This document shows positions 1 to 10,047 of a stretch of 64,000 nt of DNA, in pieces (position 1 is the first letter of the stretch; each line of letters opens with the position of its first letter). Source of the stretch: Gracilaria domingensis. Lineage: Eukaryota; Rhodophyta; Florideophyceae; Gracilariales; Gracilariaceae. The position numbers and the translations under genes are program-made. The stretch lies in contig VCMS01000016.1 of assembly GCA_022539475.1 (NCBI GenBank), forward strand, positions 248,001-312,000, written 5' to 3'. Under the pieces are notes generated by a model. It saw only the letters and a program-made list of their open reading frames with translations. It made no database searches and had not been told where the DNA came from.

Positions 1-1
1 C

Positions 2-697
2 GCCGAAGGTGGCGAAAGGATAGACAGCCTGGGCAAGAAGTGCGATGAAATCATAGAGCGCTACTTGCAGGAATATGATGCTGAGACGAGTGACTTCGCC
101 ACGGAGCCCGTGTATGAGCGGAAGAGAACGGAGCTTGAGGCTATAATTGACACTGGGCTCATGAGCGTTTTCATGAAGAATGTGGCCATAATATCTCGTG
201 AGGTTTTGATGTCATTCAAGACTGCTACGTCTGAGGATATGCCCGTGGACTTTGCGTTGTACACTGCCTTGACTAATTTCGACAAGCGTGCTAAAGAGGG
301 TATCCGACGTGGTGGGTCATGGACGTTCGAAAGCGAGCGTGCCGACTTAGAAAGTATGATGCGTGAGATATCGGATCAGAAAAGAAAGCTGCTCGAGTCT
401 CAAGTTAGTGCCTCACAACAGCAGAGCAAGGCGATCCAGTTCTTGCGCATGCAACAGGCACAAATGCAAGCTGTACAACAGCAGGCTTTGGGAGGAAGTG
501 TGGGTCAATGGAACGTTGGAGCTGCATATCGGCCACCGGATTCGAACGTGAACCTTTCCCTTGCTTACCAACAGGGAAAAACAAATCTGCAAGTATCGAT
601 GGTGCCAGATGAATCAGCAACACTTCTGGGGCCGACTGGATTCACGGCCGGTGTGGGACCGGGTAATCTAGGAATGAGTTTTAACGTCAACTTCTAG
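2..697 (+). CDS. Unknown protein, 3' part only (5' end outside window)
   Basis: The reading frame is open from base 2 and ends at a TAG before base 698, giving the last 231 residues of a longer protein. The first two thirds are charged and helical, with a glutamine-rich coiled-coil stretch around window residues 120-160 (SQQQSKAIQ, QAQMQAVQQQ). The tail changes character: about 70 residues of alternating polar and hydrophobic residues (QWNVGAAYRPPDSNVNLSL, NLQVSMVPD, FTAGVGPGNLGMSFNVNF), which looks like beta strand. I do not recognise the family. A large membrane-remodelling GTPase with a C-terminal assembly tail is one possibility, but no GTPase motif lies inside the window. The gene runs tail to tail with the Sel1/armadillo gene, 267 bp away. 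Confidence 0.75.
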   Translation, partial: AEGGERIDSLGKKCDEIIERYLQEYDAETSDFATEPVYERKRTELEAIIDTGLMSVFMKNVAIISREVLMSFKTATSEDMPVDFALYTALTNFDKRAKEGIRRGGSWTFESERADLESMMREISDQKRKLLESQVSASQQQSKAIQFLRMQQAQMQAVQQQALGGSVGQWNVGAAYRPPDSNVNLSLAYQQGKTNLQVSMVPDESATLLGPTGFTAGVGPGNLGMSFNVNF

Positions 698-964
698 ATA
701 CGCTGCGTCGAAAGTTAGTGATAAAGTGCTAGCTCTAGGCTTCTGGATTATATAGGGGGAGGATCATTCAAAAGCAGTATATAGTTTCGCCGACAGAAAC
801 AAACATCGAGAAATGGCAAAACTCCTCGAACCAACTCATAAATCCGCAACGCCGAAGTCTGTACAAATTGTTGCATTGACTCGCGCTGTAACTCAAACAT
901 TCATCTACAATTAAAGTACAAAGCTCAAGAACCAAATCTTGCGGATAGATAAAAGGGTGCGTTT

Positions 965-3900
965 CTATTCCGCCCGAGGAGCCGGATCGTCCTCTGGCTC
1001 TGGACTAGGGGCATCCAGGTCTCCGTAACCGTCTCTTGCACCGCCAGGTTCAAAATCATCGTCTTCTTCGTCATCGAACTCTCGGCGATTTCTTCTGTTC
1101 TTTCTCTTTCTCCGATTTCTAGAAAAGAATGAACCGCGCGTGGCAGGGTTCTCCTCCCCAACTGTTTGGCTGAGGTCCACTAGAGCGTCGTCACGCTCTT
1201 TCTCGCTGGTACGCCTCCTACCGGTGAAGGAAAGTGACTTTCTTGCGCGACCTTTCCGACTTGCATTTGATCCAGAACGTCTCAGTTCTCTACTGAACCG
1301 CTTGACTATTCCGAGTTGTGGTGCACTGTCATGTGAATCACGAACCGAATTGACATGCTGTATCTGGAGTAACGCATAAGCCCCTGATTCCGTTAGCGCG
1401 TTGTCTCCCGGATGAGACTCCAATGCTTTCACGATTGCCGTTCGGCCACCGAGTCGAACAATCCTTTCTTGATTTCCAGCATTGTCCATCGAAGCCGCTC
1501 GCAGAAATTCACACGCACTTGCCAGGAATCTACTATTGTTGGCAAACATTTCCATTGCACTGATAACCTTCCGAATACCCTGGATAACGTTTGGAGAGGA
1601 CTGCAGTTCTTCATCTCCTTTGCACAAGTCTGCTAAAGTCAGACAACACCACAACGTGACATTCACATTTTCAGGATAAAGTTCCATAACACCAAGAATG
1701 CTGCGAACTCCATTATGAATCTTCACCTCATCACAATTGCCAAAGTGATCGTTACACGAATACCTTAGTGCAGCGCAACAGTGTTCCAAGACATAGGTAT
1801 CCTGCTTCCACCTTTGCATGACATCTAATATGGCTTCGACACCTCCAACCGCATGGAATCGATTCTTGTTGTCTTCGGAATCCAAGACCAAAGTGCAAAT
1901 AGTTGCCAAAACAGGTTGCAATGCCTTGATCTCGAAGAATTCCGCTGTTTTCTCTACAAGTCGGGTGAGTTCCTCCACAATACCATCCTTTCCCACTTCG
2001 TTCTTGAACGCAACGCTACGCATGCACAAACGATTTATGGTTGCACAGATGCTTATGATTACGTTTGCAGTCCCAGGTAAACCTTTCTTATGGTATGACA
2101 ATGCTGTATGGAATATCTCAGCAAGAGATGACTCATTCGATCGGTCTGTCAGAAGCTTCGACTTGAATCTGTAGGAGTCTTCTTCGTTCACTTCGTTCGT
2201 AATCGCGCGCATGGCCCTAACAATCTGTATAACTGCTGGTTGCCTATGCAGGAACCTTTGCAGTGCCACAACAAGAACGCTCGAGAGTCCGGTCTTCGGC
2301 AAAGCAGAAACTATCTTTGGTTCAGCTTCGCAAAATGCAGCAAGGGCTGCGCTTGCGTTCTCTTGAACTGCAACGCTGTCCGCATGTCTCTTCATGGCTC
2401 GGACAATGAGCTCAGGTGCCTTCAACACTCCAAAAGCTTGCGCAGTGGTTGCATTCTTCGGAACCACAACGGCTGACATAGCACTGCACGAAGCAGCAAC
2501 AACCTTCGGATCCTTGGAACTATACGTCGTTAAGACTCGCAACAAGACTTCTGGGCAGCCGGTCTTCAGAGCATCAACTTGGTTTTGGGGATTATTTGCA
2601 CAAACACCGGTAAGGGCAAGCAGAGCATATTCCATAACGGATGGAATTGTCTGATGAGAGCTGAGAAGCTGAGAAAGACCTTCAATTCCCTTGTTAGCAG
2701 CAAACGACTCTTGGTTTTCCGGGCTATCGAAGCAAAGCTTTTCAATAACGCCACAGGCTTTTTCAAGAAGGACGTTATCTGTCCCACCTTGTCTTATGAT
2801 ATCAGCGGAAAAGGGAATGCCCCCCGCCTGCACAATCTCCGTTTTCATAGAGCTATAATTGCATAGCGCTTCCATGAAATCGAGAGAGACCCTGATGAAA
2901 TCGGGGTTTCGTGAATGACGCTGCATGGCCACCAGTACTTCAGGCAAGGGCTTCGCATCTACCAAACCTTTCTCTGCTCCTGGTCCTGCATTTCGAGTAA
3001 TGGCAGTTAGGGCCATCACCACAACAGAGCACAGTTCCGCATCATCTCGCTTCAAAACTAGGACTCGGACTAGACGATGATACGCGTAAGCTTGTGTCGC
3101 CTGCGAGCTTGCCACAGCACATCCGTCTGTCAGGTTGCGAAATGCAGCGCAAACGCTCTTCGTAACAGACGTGTTCAAGTCAGAGATGTCATTCTCATTG
3201 TTACCCCAGAGCTGTAGCAGGTTCAACAACTCTGACACTGCACCGGCGTTAGCGAACGCTTCCTTGTAGACCAAGCTCTCCTTACCGATGCACATCGAAG
3301 ACACAGCTCTTGAGGCGGCCTCATGGATTATACCTGAAGCCTGCGAGCTTCTGTGTCGAAGGCTGTATACAATTAGTACAACTGCATCATGTTCATACGC
3401 AACATCTCGACATGCCTTCGACGAAATGGCAACCTCACCGAATGCGGCACAGCCGGCAAGCAGCACGTGTCTCGTTTCCGAATGGCGACGCATAGACTGC
3501 GAAATAGCCTGTATCGCACCGGAACCGTTCTCATCGATACCAGCTGTACCGCTTGGGATGACAGCATCAGAATAACCCTGAACCTTTCGGAAACAATCCG
3601 CATATGACGACAATACTAATTCCTCTTTCTTTGCAGCCTGGGTTGTTCGAACAATTCGAACAATCGCGAGAAGCCCAGCCTCCTGGATGGCCTCGTCTTC
3701 AATCTGAGATATCATGCCAACGACGACCTTGGCAAACGCATTCTCTCTTTCAAGGAGAGCATATGCTTCTGTGTTTCGCAAGGGAAGTACAGCCAAAAGG
3801 CTGGTAAGGTGGAAAATGGGTGCTTGCGAATCCGAGCGCAAAGGATTTCGAGGATATGATGCAAGTGCAGCCTTCAGGTCTGATATGCTTGGCGCAGCTC

Positions 3901-6238
3901 GTTCCACAGTTGAAATTTGCCTAATGTTCTCAGCCGCCGAAGAATCACCAGTCCGCTCGCGTAGCGGAGTCAAATGATCATCCAAAGTTTTTCTCCTATC
4001 CTCACTCTCAAACTCATCAAAGTCTTCATCATGTTGCAAGGTGATGACTTCTTCCTCCTCATCCAGGGTGACCGCTTCCCGGGCGCCATAATCACTGCCT
4101 TCGGCTGCGTCTACAGGTGCCTTAGTATGAGCATATCTCTTAGAACTTAGGGGCCCAGATGGAGCTGCAAGACCCTCCGGAGACATATTAGGGTCCTTCA
4201 TGTCTTCTGCAGTAGAGCCCGTGTGTGCGAAGACAGGGTTCGCGTTTGTTTCGTTTTCGACACGTGTTGAATCACCAACTGCTGCGGAATCGAAGGCGCG
4301 CTCCAACGAACTTGAGGCTAGTCCCCGGGGTCGGTCGGCGTCATTCGTAGCTCCAACGTCGTTTGAGTGGGAAGGCGAAAGAATGGCAGTTGTGAATTCT
4401 TCCGCATCAGTTACAGCAGCCGTCGCTCCCGCAGCAGGACGAAGTGGAGGTAGTGAAGGAGATGCTGTGTGCAAGCTCTGGTCAGGTGTAATAAACTGCT
4501 CTTCTTCGTCTTCGTCTTCTTCGTCACCCTCGTCTCCTTTGTCCTCTACCTCGTGATGATGCGCTTCCAAAGGTTCGTCTAGGTAGTCTAATGGCTCTAC
4601 GTCAGAATCATCAACAGGCTCATGTGCAAACTGGTCCGCGTCCACGTAAACTGCAGAAGGTGCTAAGTCCTCCTCTTCTCGCGGTCGAACGGATGGTTTG
4701 GTGCGGTCCAACGAGGGTGCGTCGTGTGTGCGTTCGGCAAAAAGAATTTCTTCCTGATTGGCCGCCTTTTCGAGAGCGTTTTGCTGCACCTCTCGAATCT
4801 CCGCCTCGCTAATGGAAACCTGAAATGGTTCAGGTGCGGCAAGTTTCCCGACAGGCTCAGACTTCTCACCGTTTTTGCTGGTAGCAGTCTTCTTGTCTTG
4901 GGCAGCCGACATCAGAATGACCTCTCTGCCATCTCGAACCGCTCTATCCTCGCTGTACCTGTCAACTGTTTTTTCTGTAGACCGGTCAATAATATTGCCA
5001 GCATCATCCTGAATAGTCTTGGTCTCGACGTGAACAGTCTGAGTCTCAACATGCACAATCTTCGCCTTCGGAGAAGGGGAGACCACGCGCCCTCTCTCAG
5101 TGGCTTTGTTTGAGGAGAGATAAGCGGTTGCTGCTATATCGCTCTCTGCCTCAGCAAGAGCAGCCTTATGCCTCCTCTCAATTTCTTTTACATGATCTCG
5201 CACGGAAGCGCCGGGTTCGGTAGTGGTAGATTCTTGCTGAGGAGGCAGTTGTGATCGCACGACTTTTTCTGACACCTTCTTAGAGCGCCGCTCTGAAGGT
5301 TGCGTTGTATGCAGTGGCTCTTTTTGCTCCGTCGTTTCGAGCGGCTGGTCCGTAGCCTCTTGAATTTGTTCCTGTTCGAGTATAGGATGGCTCGGGGTGG
5401 TAGATATCGGAGCGGTAGAGTTTTTGCTCTTTGTACTGCTTCTCTCTGAGTTACGAGAAGATGATATAGTCTTTGTGCGACGACCACGCCCAAACAGTGC
5501 TTTTTCCCTCGTAGACAAATGGTCCATAATGCTTTGCTGCTTAATGGCTCGATTCTCCCAATACTCGGCTTCTTGAATGTTTTTAGAGACGCCCTTGCCG
5601 TGACGATAGATCCACGCAAGGTTCTTCATTGCGGTGATGTCATTGTGAACATCAGCAACCTGACGCACAATTTCTAGGCCCTTTTCCGAATCCTGCTTGA
5701 CTCCAAAGCCGCGGATGTAGCACAGGCCCAACGCGCTCTTGCCTGTGTTGTCGCCCATCTGCGCAGCACGCTTCCAGCAACGAGCGGCATCGATGGCGTT
5801 GACCTCAAAGTAACGACCGCGCGCAAGCAGCTGTCCGAGCTCGACCCAGGCGCGCGGATGGCCGCGCACGGCAGCAGATCGAAACCACACAAAGGCAGCG
5901 CGCTCATCCGAGGTGACGACATGCGAGGCGTACGCCACCATGGCGGACAGGTGCCCGTTGAGCGCAGCCTTGAGGTAGAGGTTGACAGCATCGGACAGGC
6001 GACCGCGATTCTCATAATCCTTGGCAAGACAGAAGAGGTCGTGCGGTGTTTCGTGCGGCGCATCCATGGGTACGGCGGTTTGGTTGACGGTAAGCTGGTT
6101 GCTATTGGCGCGGCGCTTGAGCTTGGATGCGTTCTCGAGCGACGAGGTGGGGTGCGCCGGTGGAGAGGGTAGCAACGGGTCGTACGGCGGCGGCGGCGGG
6201 CGCGTGGAACGTTTATCGACATGGACGCCAGCGGGCAT
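965..6238 (-). CDS. Large Sel1-repeat plus armadillo-repeat protein
   Basis: An uninterrupted 1757-codon frame. Residues 1-60 are proline-rich. About 65-235 carry four or five Sel1-like repeats (for example AAFVWFRSAAVRGHPRAW and SALGLCYIRGFGVKQD). Residues 240-790 are disordered, first basic and serine-rich, then strongly acidic (runs of D/E near 575-600). About 800-1650 is a long array of armadillo/HEAT-like helices with typical lines such as GGIPFSADII and GVEAILDVMQRW. The last 100 residues are basic and then acidic (RNRRKRKNRRNRR, then EPEDDPAPRAE). Both repeat types are protein-binding scaffolds, so a scaffold role is inferred; no catalytic motif is visible. I do not know a named family with this order. 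It is divergent from the small membrane protein at 7216 across a GC-rich gap. Confidence 0.9.
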   Translation of the reverse strand: MPAGVHVDKRSTRPPPPPYDPLLPSPPAHPTSSLENASKLKRRANSNQLTVNQTAVPMDAPHETPHDLFCLAKDYENRGRLSDAVNLYLKAALNGHLSAMVAYASHVVTSDERAAFVWFRSAAVRGHPRAWVELGQLLARGRYFEVNAIDAARCWKRAAQMGDNTGKSALGLCYIRGFGVKQDSEKGLEIVRQVADVHNDITAMKNLAWIYRHGKGVSKNIQEAEYWENRAIKQQSIMDHLSTREKALFGRGRRTKTISSSRNSERSSTKSKNSTAPISTTPSHPILEQEQIQEATDQPLETTEQKEPLHTTQPSERRSKKVSEKVVRSQLPPQQESTTTEPGASVRDHVKEIERRHKAALAEAESDIAATAYLSSNKATERGRVVSPSPKAKIVHVETQTVHVETKTIQDDAGNIIDRSTEKTVDRYSEDRAVRDGREVILMSAAQDKKTATSKNGEKSEPVGKLAAPEPFQVSISEAEIREVQQNALEKAANQEEILFAERTHDAPSLDRTKPSVRPREEEDLAPSAVYVDADQFAHEPVDDSDVEPLDYLDEPLEAHHHEVEDKGDEGDEEDEDEEEQFITPDQSLHTASPSLPPLRPAAGATAAVTDAEEFTTAILSPSHSNDVGATNDADRPRGLASSSLERAFDSAAVGDSTRVENETNANPVFAHTGSTAEDMKDPNMSPEGLAAPSGPLSSKRYAHTKAPVDAAEGSDYGAREAVTLDEEEEVITLQHDEDFDEFESEDRRKTLDDHLTPLRERTGDSSAAENIRQISTVERAAPSISDLKAALASYPRNPLRSDSQAPIFHLTSLLAVLPLRNTEAYALLERENAFAKVVVGMISQIEDEAIQEAGLLAIVRIVRTTQAAKKEELVLSSYADCFRKVQGYSDAVIPSGTAGIDENGSGAIQAISQSMRRHSETRHVLLAGCAAFGEVAISSKACRDVAYEHDAVVLIVYSLRHRSSQASGIIHEAASRAVSSMCIGKESLVYKEAFANAGAVSELLNLLQLWGNNENDISDLNTSVTKSVCAAFRNLTDGCAVASSQATQAYAYHRLVRVLVLKRDDAELCSVVVMALTAITRNAGPGAEKGLVDAKPLPEVLVAMQRHSRNPDFIRVSLDFMEALCNYSSMKTEIVQAGGIPFSADIIRQGGTDNVLLEKACGVIEKLCFDSPENQESFAANKGIEGLSQLLSSHQTIPSVMEYALLALTGVCANNPQNQVDALKTGCPEVLLRVLTTYSSKDPKVVAASCSAMSAVVVPKNATTAQAFGVLKAPELIVRAMKRHADSVAVQENASAALAAFCEAEPKIVSALPKTGLSSVLVVALQRFLHRQPAVIQIVRAMRAITNEVNEEDSYRFKSKLLTDRSNESSLAEIFHTALSYHKKGLPGTANVIISICATINRLCMRSVAFKNEVGKDGIVEELTRLVEKTAEFFEIKALQPVLATICTLVLDSEDNKNRFHAVGGVEAILDVMQRWKQDTYVLEHCCAALRYSCNDHFGNCDEVKIHNGVRSILGVMELYPENVNVTLWCCLTLADLCKGDEELQSSPNVIQGIRKVISAMEMFANNSRFLASACEFLRAASMDNAGNQERIVRLGGRTAIVKALESHPGDNALTESGAYALLQIQHVNSVRDSHDSAPQLGIVKRFSRELRRSGSNASRKGRARKSLSFTGRRRTSEKERDDALVDLSQTVGEENPATRGSFFSRNRRKRKNRRNRREFDDEEDDDFEPGGARDGYGDLDAPSPEPEDDPAPRAE

Positions 6239-7215
6239 GGCTTGGAATGAATGTGCGGCACAGGGGAGGTCAGCAGGCGCTGCAGCAGGCGCTTACGCGC
6301 AATCGGCGTGTGTTGGGGAGTTATGCACACGTGGTGCAGAGCCACTGGAAGCTGCGCAGCCGACGCGACGGTGCAACAGAGACGACAAGCTTGGAAGAAG
6401 TAGCGGCGAGCGTGCACAAGCAAGGAGCATACGAGGAGCGGGAGGTGCAGCGCCAATGTGAACGGCTTGACGATCACGAATGGCGCTCCGGAAAGACGGC
6501 CCGTACGCCAGCGACAGGCAGCAAAAGGGCCCGCGGGCGAACAGGGGGACGACAAGGGAAAGGGGGGGGGGGGGGGGGGGGGGTGCAGCCGCAGGGCAGT
6601 CTCGCGACGGACAGCGTCTGCGGGCGGGCGCTTTATGGCGGCGCGTGCGCTCGCGACGCGTACGCGGCGCAGCGGCGGATCAAAGCGCCAGTGGAGACGG
6701 CGCGCCGCGAGGCGCACTGGCGCGAGGCTGGCGCGACACGTGCGCCACCTTCGCGCGCGACCCTCCGCGCGTGCGGGCGGCGCGCGCGCGACGCGCCCCT
6801 GCTGCTTGCCGTTGCCCACGCGCCAAACAGCGCCGCGTCGACCGTTCGCGCTCGCCCACACGCTGCGGTGACCGTTGCTGTAAGTCGAGCGCAGCCGCGC
6901 CGTGCCGCTGACAGCGCACGCCACCTCACGACAAGCACTGCACCGCGCCGGCTCTCCGCGCGTCCTTACACCGCGCGTGGCCACGTGGACACGCCGCCCG
7001 CGGCCACGCATGCCGCGTCAAAAGTCCACAAATGCACCACGAGCCGCGCTGCTGTGCGCGCAACACATGCACGTCGAATTTGGGGGCCCGCCAGCGCCAC
7101 AGCGCGTACGCGCCAATCGTCGCGCCAACAACAGCCGCCCCAGAGCACGCCGCGCTCGAAAGCGCCGTCTCGGAAGCAGTCGTCAACCCTCCACCGTCAC
7201 CCCCTCACAACCGTC
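6239..7215. promoter_or_regulatory. GC-rich gap between divergent genes
   Basis: About 980 bp between two divergent starts. It is rich in GCGC and CG steps, contains a run of 22 G at 6562-6583 and one CCAAT box at 7113-7117. Frames are open through it on both strands because of base composition; they are arginine- and alanine-rich without domain character. It probably holds both promoters. No other gene is supported. Confidence 0.5.
6562..6583 (+). repeat. Poly-G tract, 22 bases
   Basis: Uninterrupted run of 22 G in the divergent gap upstream of the Sel1/armadillo gene. Such a run can form G-quadruplex or triplex structure and is prone to length error in assemblies. Confidence 0.95.
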
Positions 7216-7755
7216 ATGCCCTCCTCCCTCACCACAACCGCCGCGCCGTCCCCTCCGGCCGCACCCCCTGCCGAAGCCTCTTCCCCCCCGCCGCCCTTCG
7301 CTCCCGCCGCCGCCGCCCCCTTCTCCCAGTCGCCGTCGCACGCCTCCTCCCGTCTCCGAACCTCGCTCCACCTCAACGCGCTCGCCGCCTCGCTGCTGGC
7401 GCTAATCGTGCTTCTCTCGCCGAAGACCACCACCGCCGCTCTCGATTTGCCTACCTCCGTCCTCACGCTCCCGCTTGCTCTCGTGCTCGCGCTGTTGGCC
7501 GCTGCAATCTTCAAGGCCGCCACCAAGAACTCGCACTCGCGTCAACACGTCTACGCCGTTGCCTTCTGCAACTTGCTCGCCTCCCTACTAACAACCCTCT
7601 TCCTCCTCCTGCACACCCACAAACTGGTCCCGCCTGCACTGCGCGTGCTTATCACTGTCGCCGTTCTCTCATTCGCGTTCGCTGTCGCTCAGGTCTACCT
7701 ACTCAGAGCTTCGCACCCGTACTCTCAAACAGGCACTGAAATCGTTGCAATCTAA
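7216..7755 (+). CDS. Small four-helix membrane protein, unknown
   Basis: The open frame runs back to 6127, but the upstream part is arginine-rich GC-driven sequence lying over the start of the opposite gene. The ATG at 7216 is the sensible start and gives 179 residues. Residues 1-55 are proline/alanine/serine-rich and probably cytosolic. Four hydrophobic segments follow: LNALAASLLALIVLLS, LPLALVLALLAAAIF, VAFCNLLASLLTTLFLLL and VLITVAVLSFAFAVAQVYLL. A short tail ends GTEIVAI. No family is recognised. Regular hydrophobic spacing and falling GC content across the frame argue for a real gene, but it has not been matched to anything. It is convergent with the bromodomain gene, 349 bp away. Confidence 0.6.
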   Translation: MPSSLTTTAAPSPPAAPPAEASSPPPPFAPAAAAPFSQSPSHASSRLRTSLHLNALAASLLALIVLLSPKTTTAALDLPTSVLTLPLALVLALLAAAIFKAATKNSHSRQHVYAVAFCNLLASLLTTLFLLLHTHKLVPPALRVLITVAVLSFAFAVAQVYLLRASHPYSQTGTEIVAI

Positions 7756-8104
7756 TCAACATGTCGTTTACTCAAACACAAGACGCCACAAGGACAGCCA
7801 CCATCACTATTGCAAGTATGGCGTCACCTTCGGAAGGCTACCACCATCACACGCCACCGTGAAATATGGTGCGATCAGCTAACGTTTTGTTCTGCAAACC
7901 AATTTCAGACACCGAAACCACAAGGCAAAATGGAGAAAACGGATAGAAAAACTCAGCCGCACAAAATCTTCATTCAACGAACAGTGCAATCAACAAAACC
8001 ATAACACCATGGCAAACTTGGACACACGCCGAGAGGAAAAAGGATAGAGAGAGCGATGACTGCGTCCACTGTGTAATGCCTATCGCTTCTAATCTACAAA
8101 AACT
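7756..8104. other. Convergent intergenic spacer
   Basis: About 350 bp between two converging genes. A-rich stretches such as AAAACGGATAGAAAAAC suit 3' untranslated sequence. No coding frame or RNA gene is supported. Confidence 0.5.
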
Positions 8105-10047
8105 CTACTCTGAGTCACAGTCGCTGTCATCACTGGAATCCGAGTCGGACTCTTCAGAAGACGAATCCGAACTGCTGTAGTTCAAATTCTTGCAGTCGTC
8201 GAAGAACGATTTCGGCTTGTCCACCACCTGCCTGCATTCTCTACTTTTCTTTTCCCCGACACTCTTCCTCCTGCTACCAAGCCGCTCTCGCAGACTATTT
8301 ATCTCTTCGTCAACCTCTTCAACACAATTGAACTCACGACCAAGAGAGGACGATCTCACAGTCTTGAAATTTGGTAGAGTATGCTCAAGGAATGCCTCGA
8401 TGTTACGCATTGTGCGATTATCGAGCTTATCCATGTCAAGCTCTACCTCATCGTCCGGGTCTGCACCGGATTCTTGACTCGACTTCTGGATTATGGATAG
8501 CAGTGCCGGCAACTTGCTCGGTGGAACATTAGTCCGTCAGTCCCGCACCTTTTCTTCTCCTCGAAGGTCATGTCCTCTCCGTACAGAAGTGCAGCACGAG
8601 TCAAATATCCGGCGCCCTTTGCCACTGGAGTTCTACCAATAACAGGGGCGCGACAGCGCTCCAGGTAATCTAACCTTTCACGCATTTCGTCGCGACTCAT
8701 CGCGTCAAGATCCGAGTGCATCACAACTTCCCTGGCCGCGGCGATAGCCTTGCGCCTTGCAGATTTGGATGACTTCGACTTTGACTTCTCGCCACTCGAT
8801 GCCGATACGCATATGACATCTACATCGTCATCCACCACTTTAGAAGAGGCCTCAACGGTATGCTTAGCTCTTTTAGAACGTCCAGCGTTGCTGCGCTTCT
8901 TCGACAGTTTAGAGGAAATTTCCTCAGCAGATGGAGGTGGCGGTAACCCTTCACTAAAACAACTGTTGAAGTCATCTTGCAATCTGCTCGCGCAGTTGTA
9001 AAGCATGTCTCCAACCCTATTGTAAACCATAGCGTTCCTAAAAATCAAACGTACATCATATGCAAAGGCTTCGGCATCAAAGCGATAAGGCAGAATACCG
9101 TCCTTCACGGGCTCAATGTAGTCCGTGGTATTTAGCTTCTTCTTAACAGTGCGCAGGTCCATAGGCTGCTTAATCACTTCAAAGTAGCGAGGAATGGCTG
9201 CTTCATGCCACAACTCCCTAACAGGAGCAGAGAATGGCCCGGATGAAGGTTCTCTTAAAATGGAATTTACCAGCTTCTTGCAAAATTGTAATCTCTTACA
9301 CTTAGACATGCAGGTAGGCAGTGGGGCAGTCTTCGCAGTTGGCTCTTCGTCAATGGAAGCCCTCGGTCTGCGAATACGAGAGGACTGGCGAGTTGGTTGA
9401 GGAATAGACTGCGTGGTAGAAGGCTGCTTGTGGGCCTTAGCGGGTGTTATTGAAGTGGACTCGTCATCCACGTTGATTATCTGAGGGATGTCGGCGGGCG
9501 ACTTGGAGGGAACACGGGGATTGGTAGTATTTCGCCGGCGCGGAGCTTGCTTCCTCTTTCGTGCAGTTCGCACAGAGGACTTGCGATTCTTCCGGTCAGG
9601 ATTGGTTTTTTCCGCGACGAGAACAACGTCGTCATCATCACCAGACGGCTCAGCCTTCAGGGCAGCCTTCTTCGACTTGATGGCCTGAAGCTTTTCCAAA
9701 AGAAAACGACGACGCTCCTCGTCGGCGTTGCTGTTGAGTTTGGCGACAAAGTCAGCGGTCTGGAGAGAGGTCTGAAGACTGGCTTCGACAAAACCGGCAG
9801 GTGACTGAGAGTGGGAGCGGTCAACGCGGGCTCGCTTGGTGGTAGGGGAAGAGGGTTCTTGGTCAAACGAAAAGTTGGCGGCCTTTGAAAGATCGGGGAG
9901 GGAGAGAGAAGGTGGGCGAGGTTTCAAAAGGTTGGGGCGAGACGGCTGCGAGGATGATCTTGTGACGCGCATGGCGGACTCGTCGCTTGCGGCCGAACAT
10001 GGACTGGCTGGAAGGTCTTCCCACATTGGTTGAATTTCGGAATGCAT
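8105..10047 (-). CDS. Bromodomain-NET (BET-like) protein, one-base frameshift in NET
   Basis: Two frames make one gene. The first (10047 to 8491, 518 codons) has a basic disordered N-terminus, a bromodomain at about residues 250-360 with the acetyl-lysine-reading Asn in NAMVYN, and then the start of a NET domain (DMTFEEKKR). The second (to 8105) continues the NET domain (TNVPPSKLPALLSIIQ, ELDMDKLDNRTMRNIEAFL) and ends in a Ser/Asp/Glu tail (SSSDSSSEESDSD), as BET and plant GTE proteins do. Between KKR and TNVPP there are 14 bases, where 15 would keep frame (about 8534-8547). A splice across it would remove conserved NET residues, so a base error in the sequence, or a real lesion, is more likely. 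The protein would read acetylated histones and recruit transcription factors in the nucleus. Confidence 0.85.

Noticed and set aside
5674-7011. 445-codon minus-strand frame
   Set aside because: Overlaps the Sel1/armadillo gene in another frame; Arg/Pro-rich from GC content.
6127-7215. N-terminal extension of the small membrane protein
   Set aside because: Overlaps the start of the opposite gene and is GC-driven; the ATG at 7216 gives a coherent protein.
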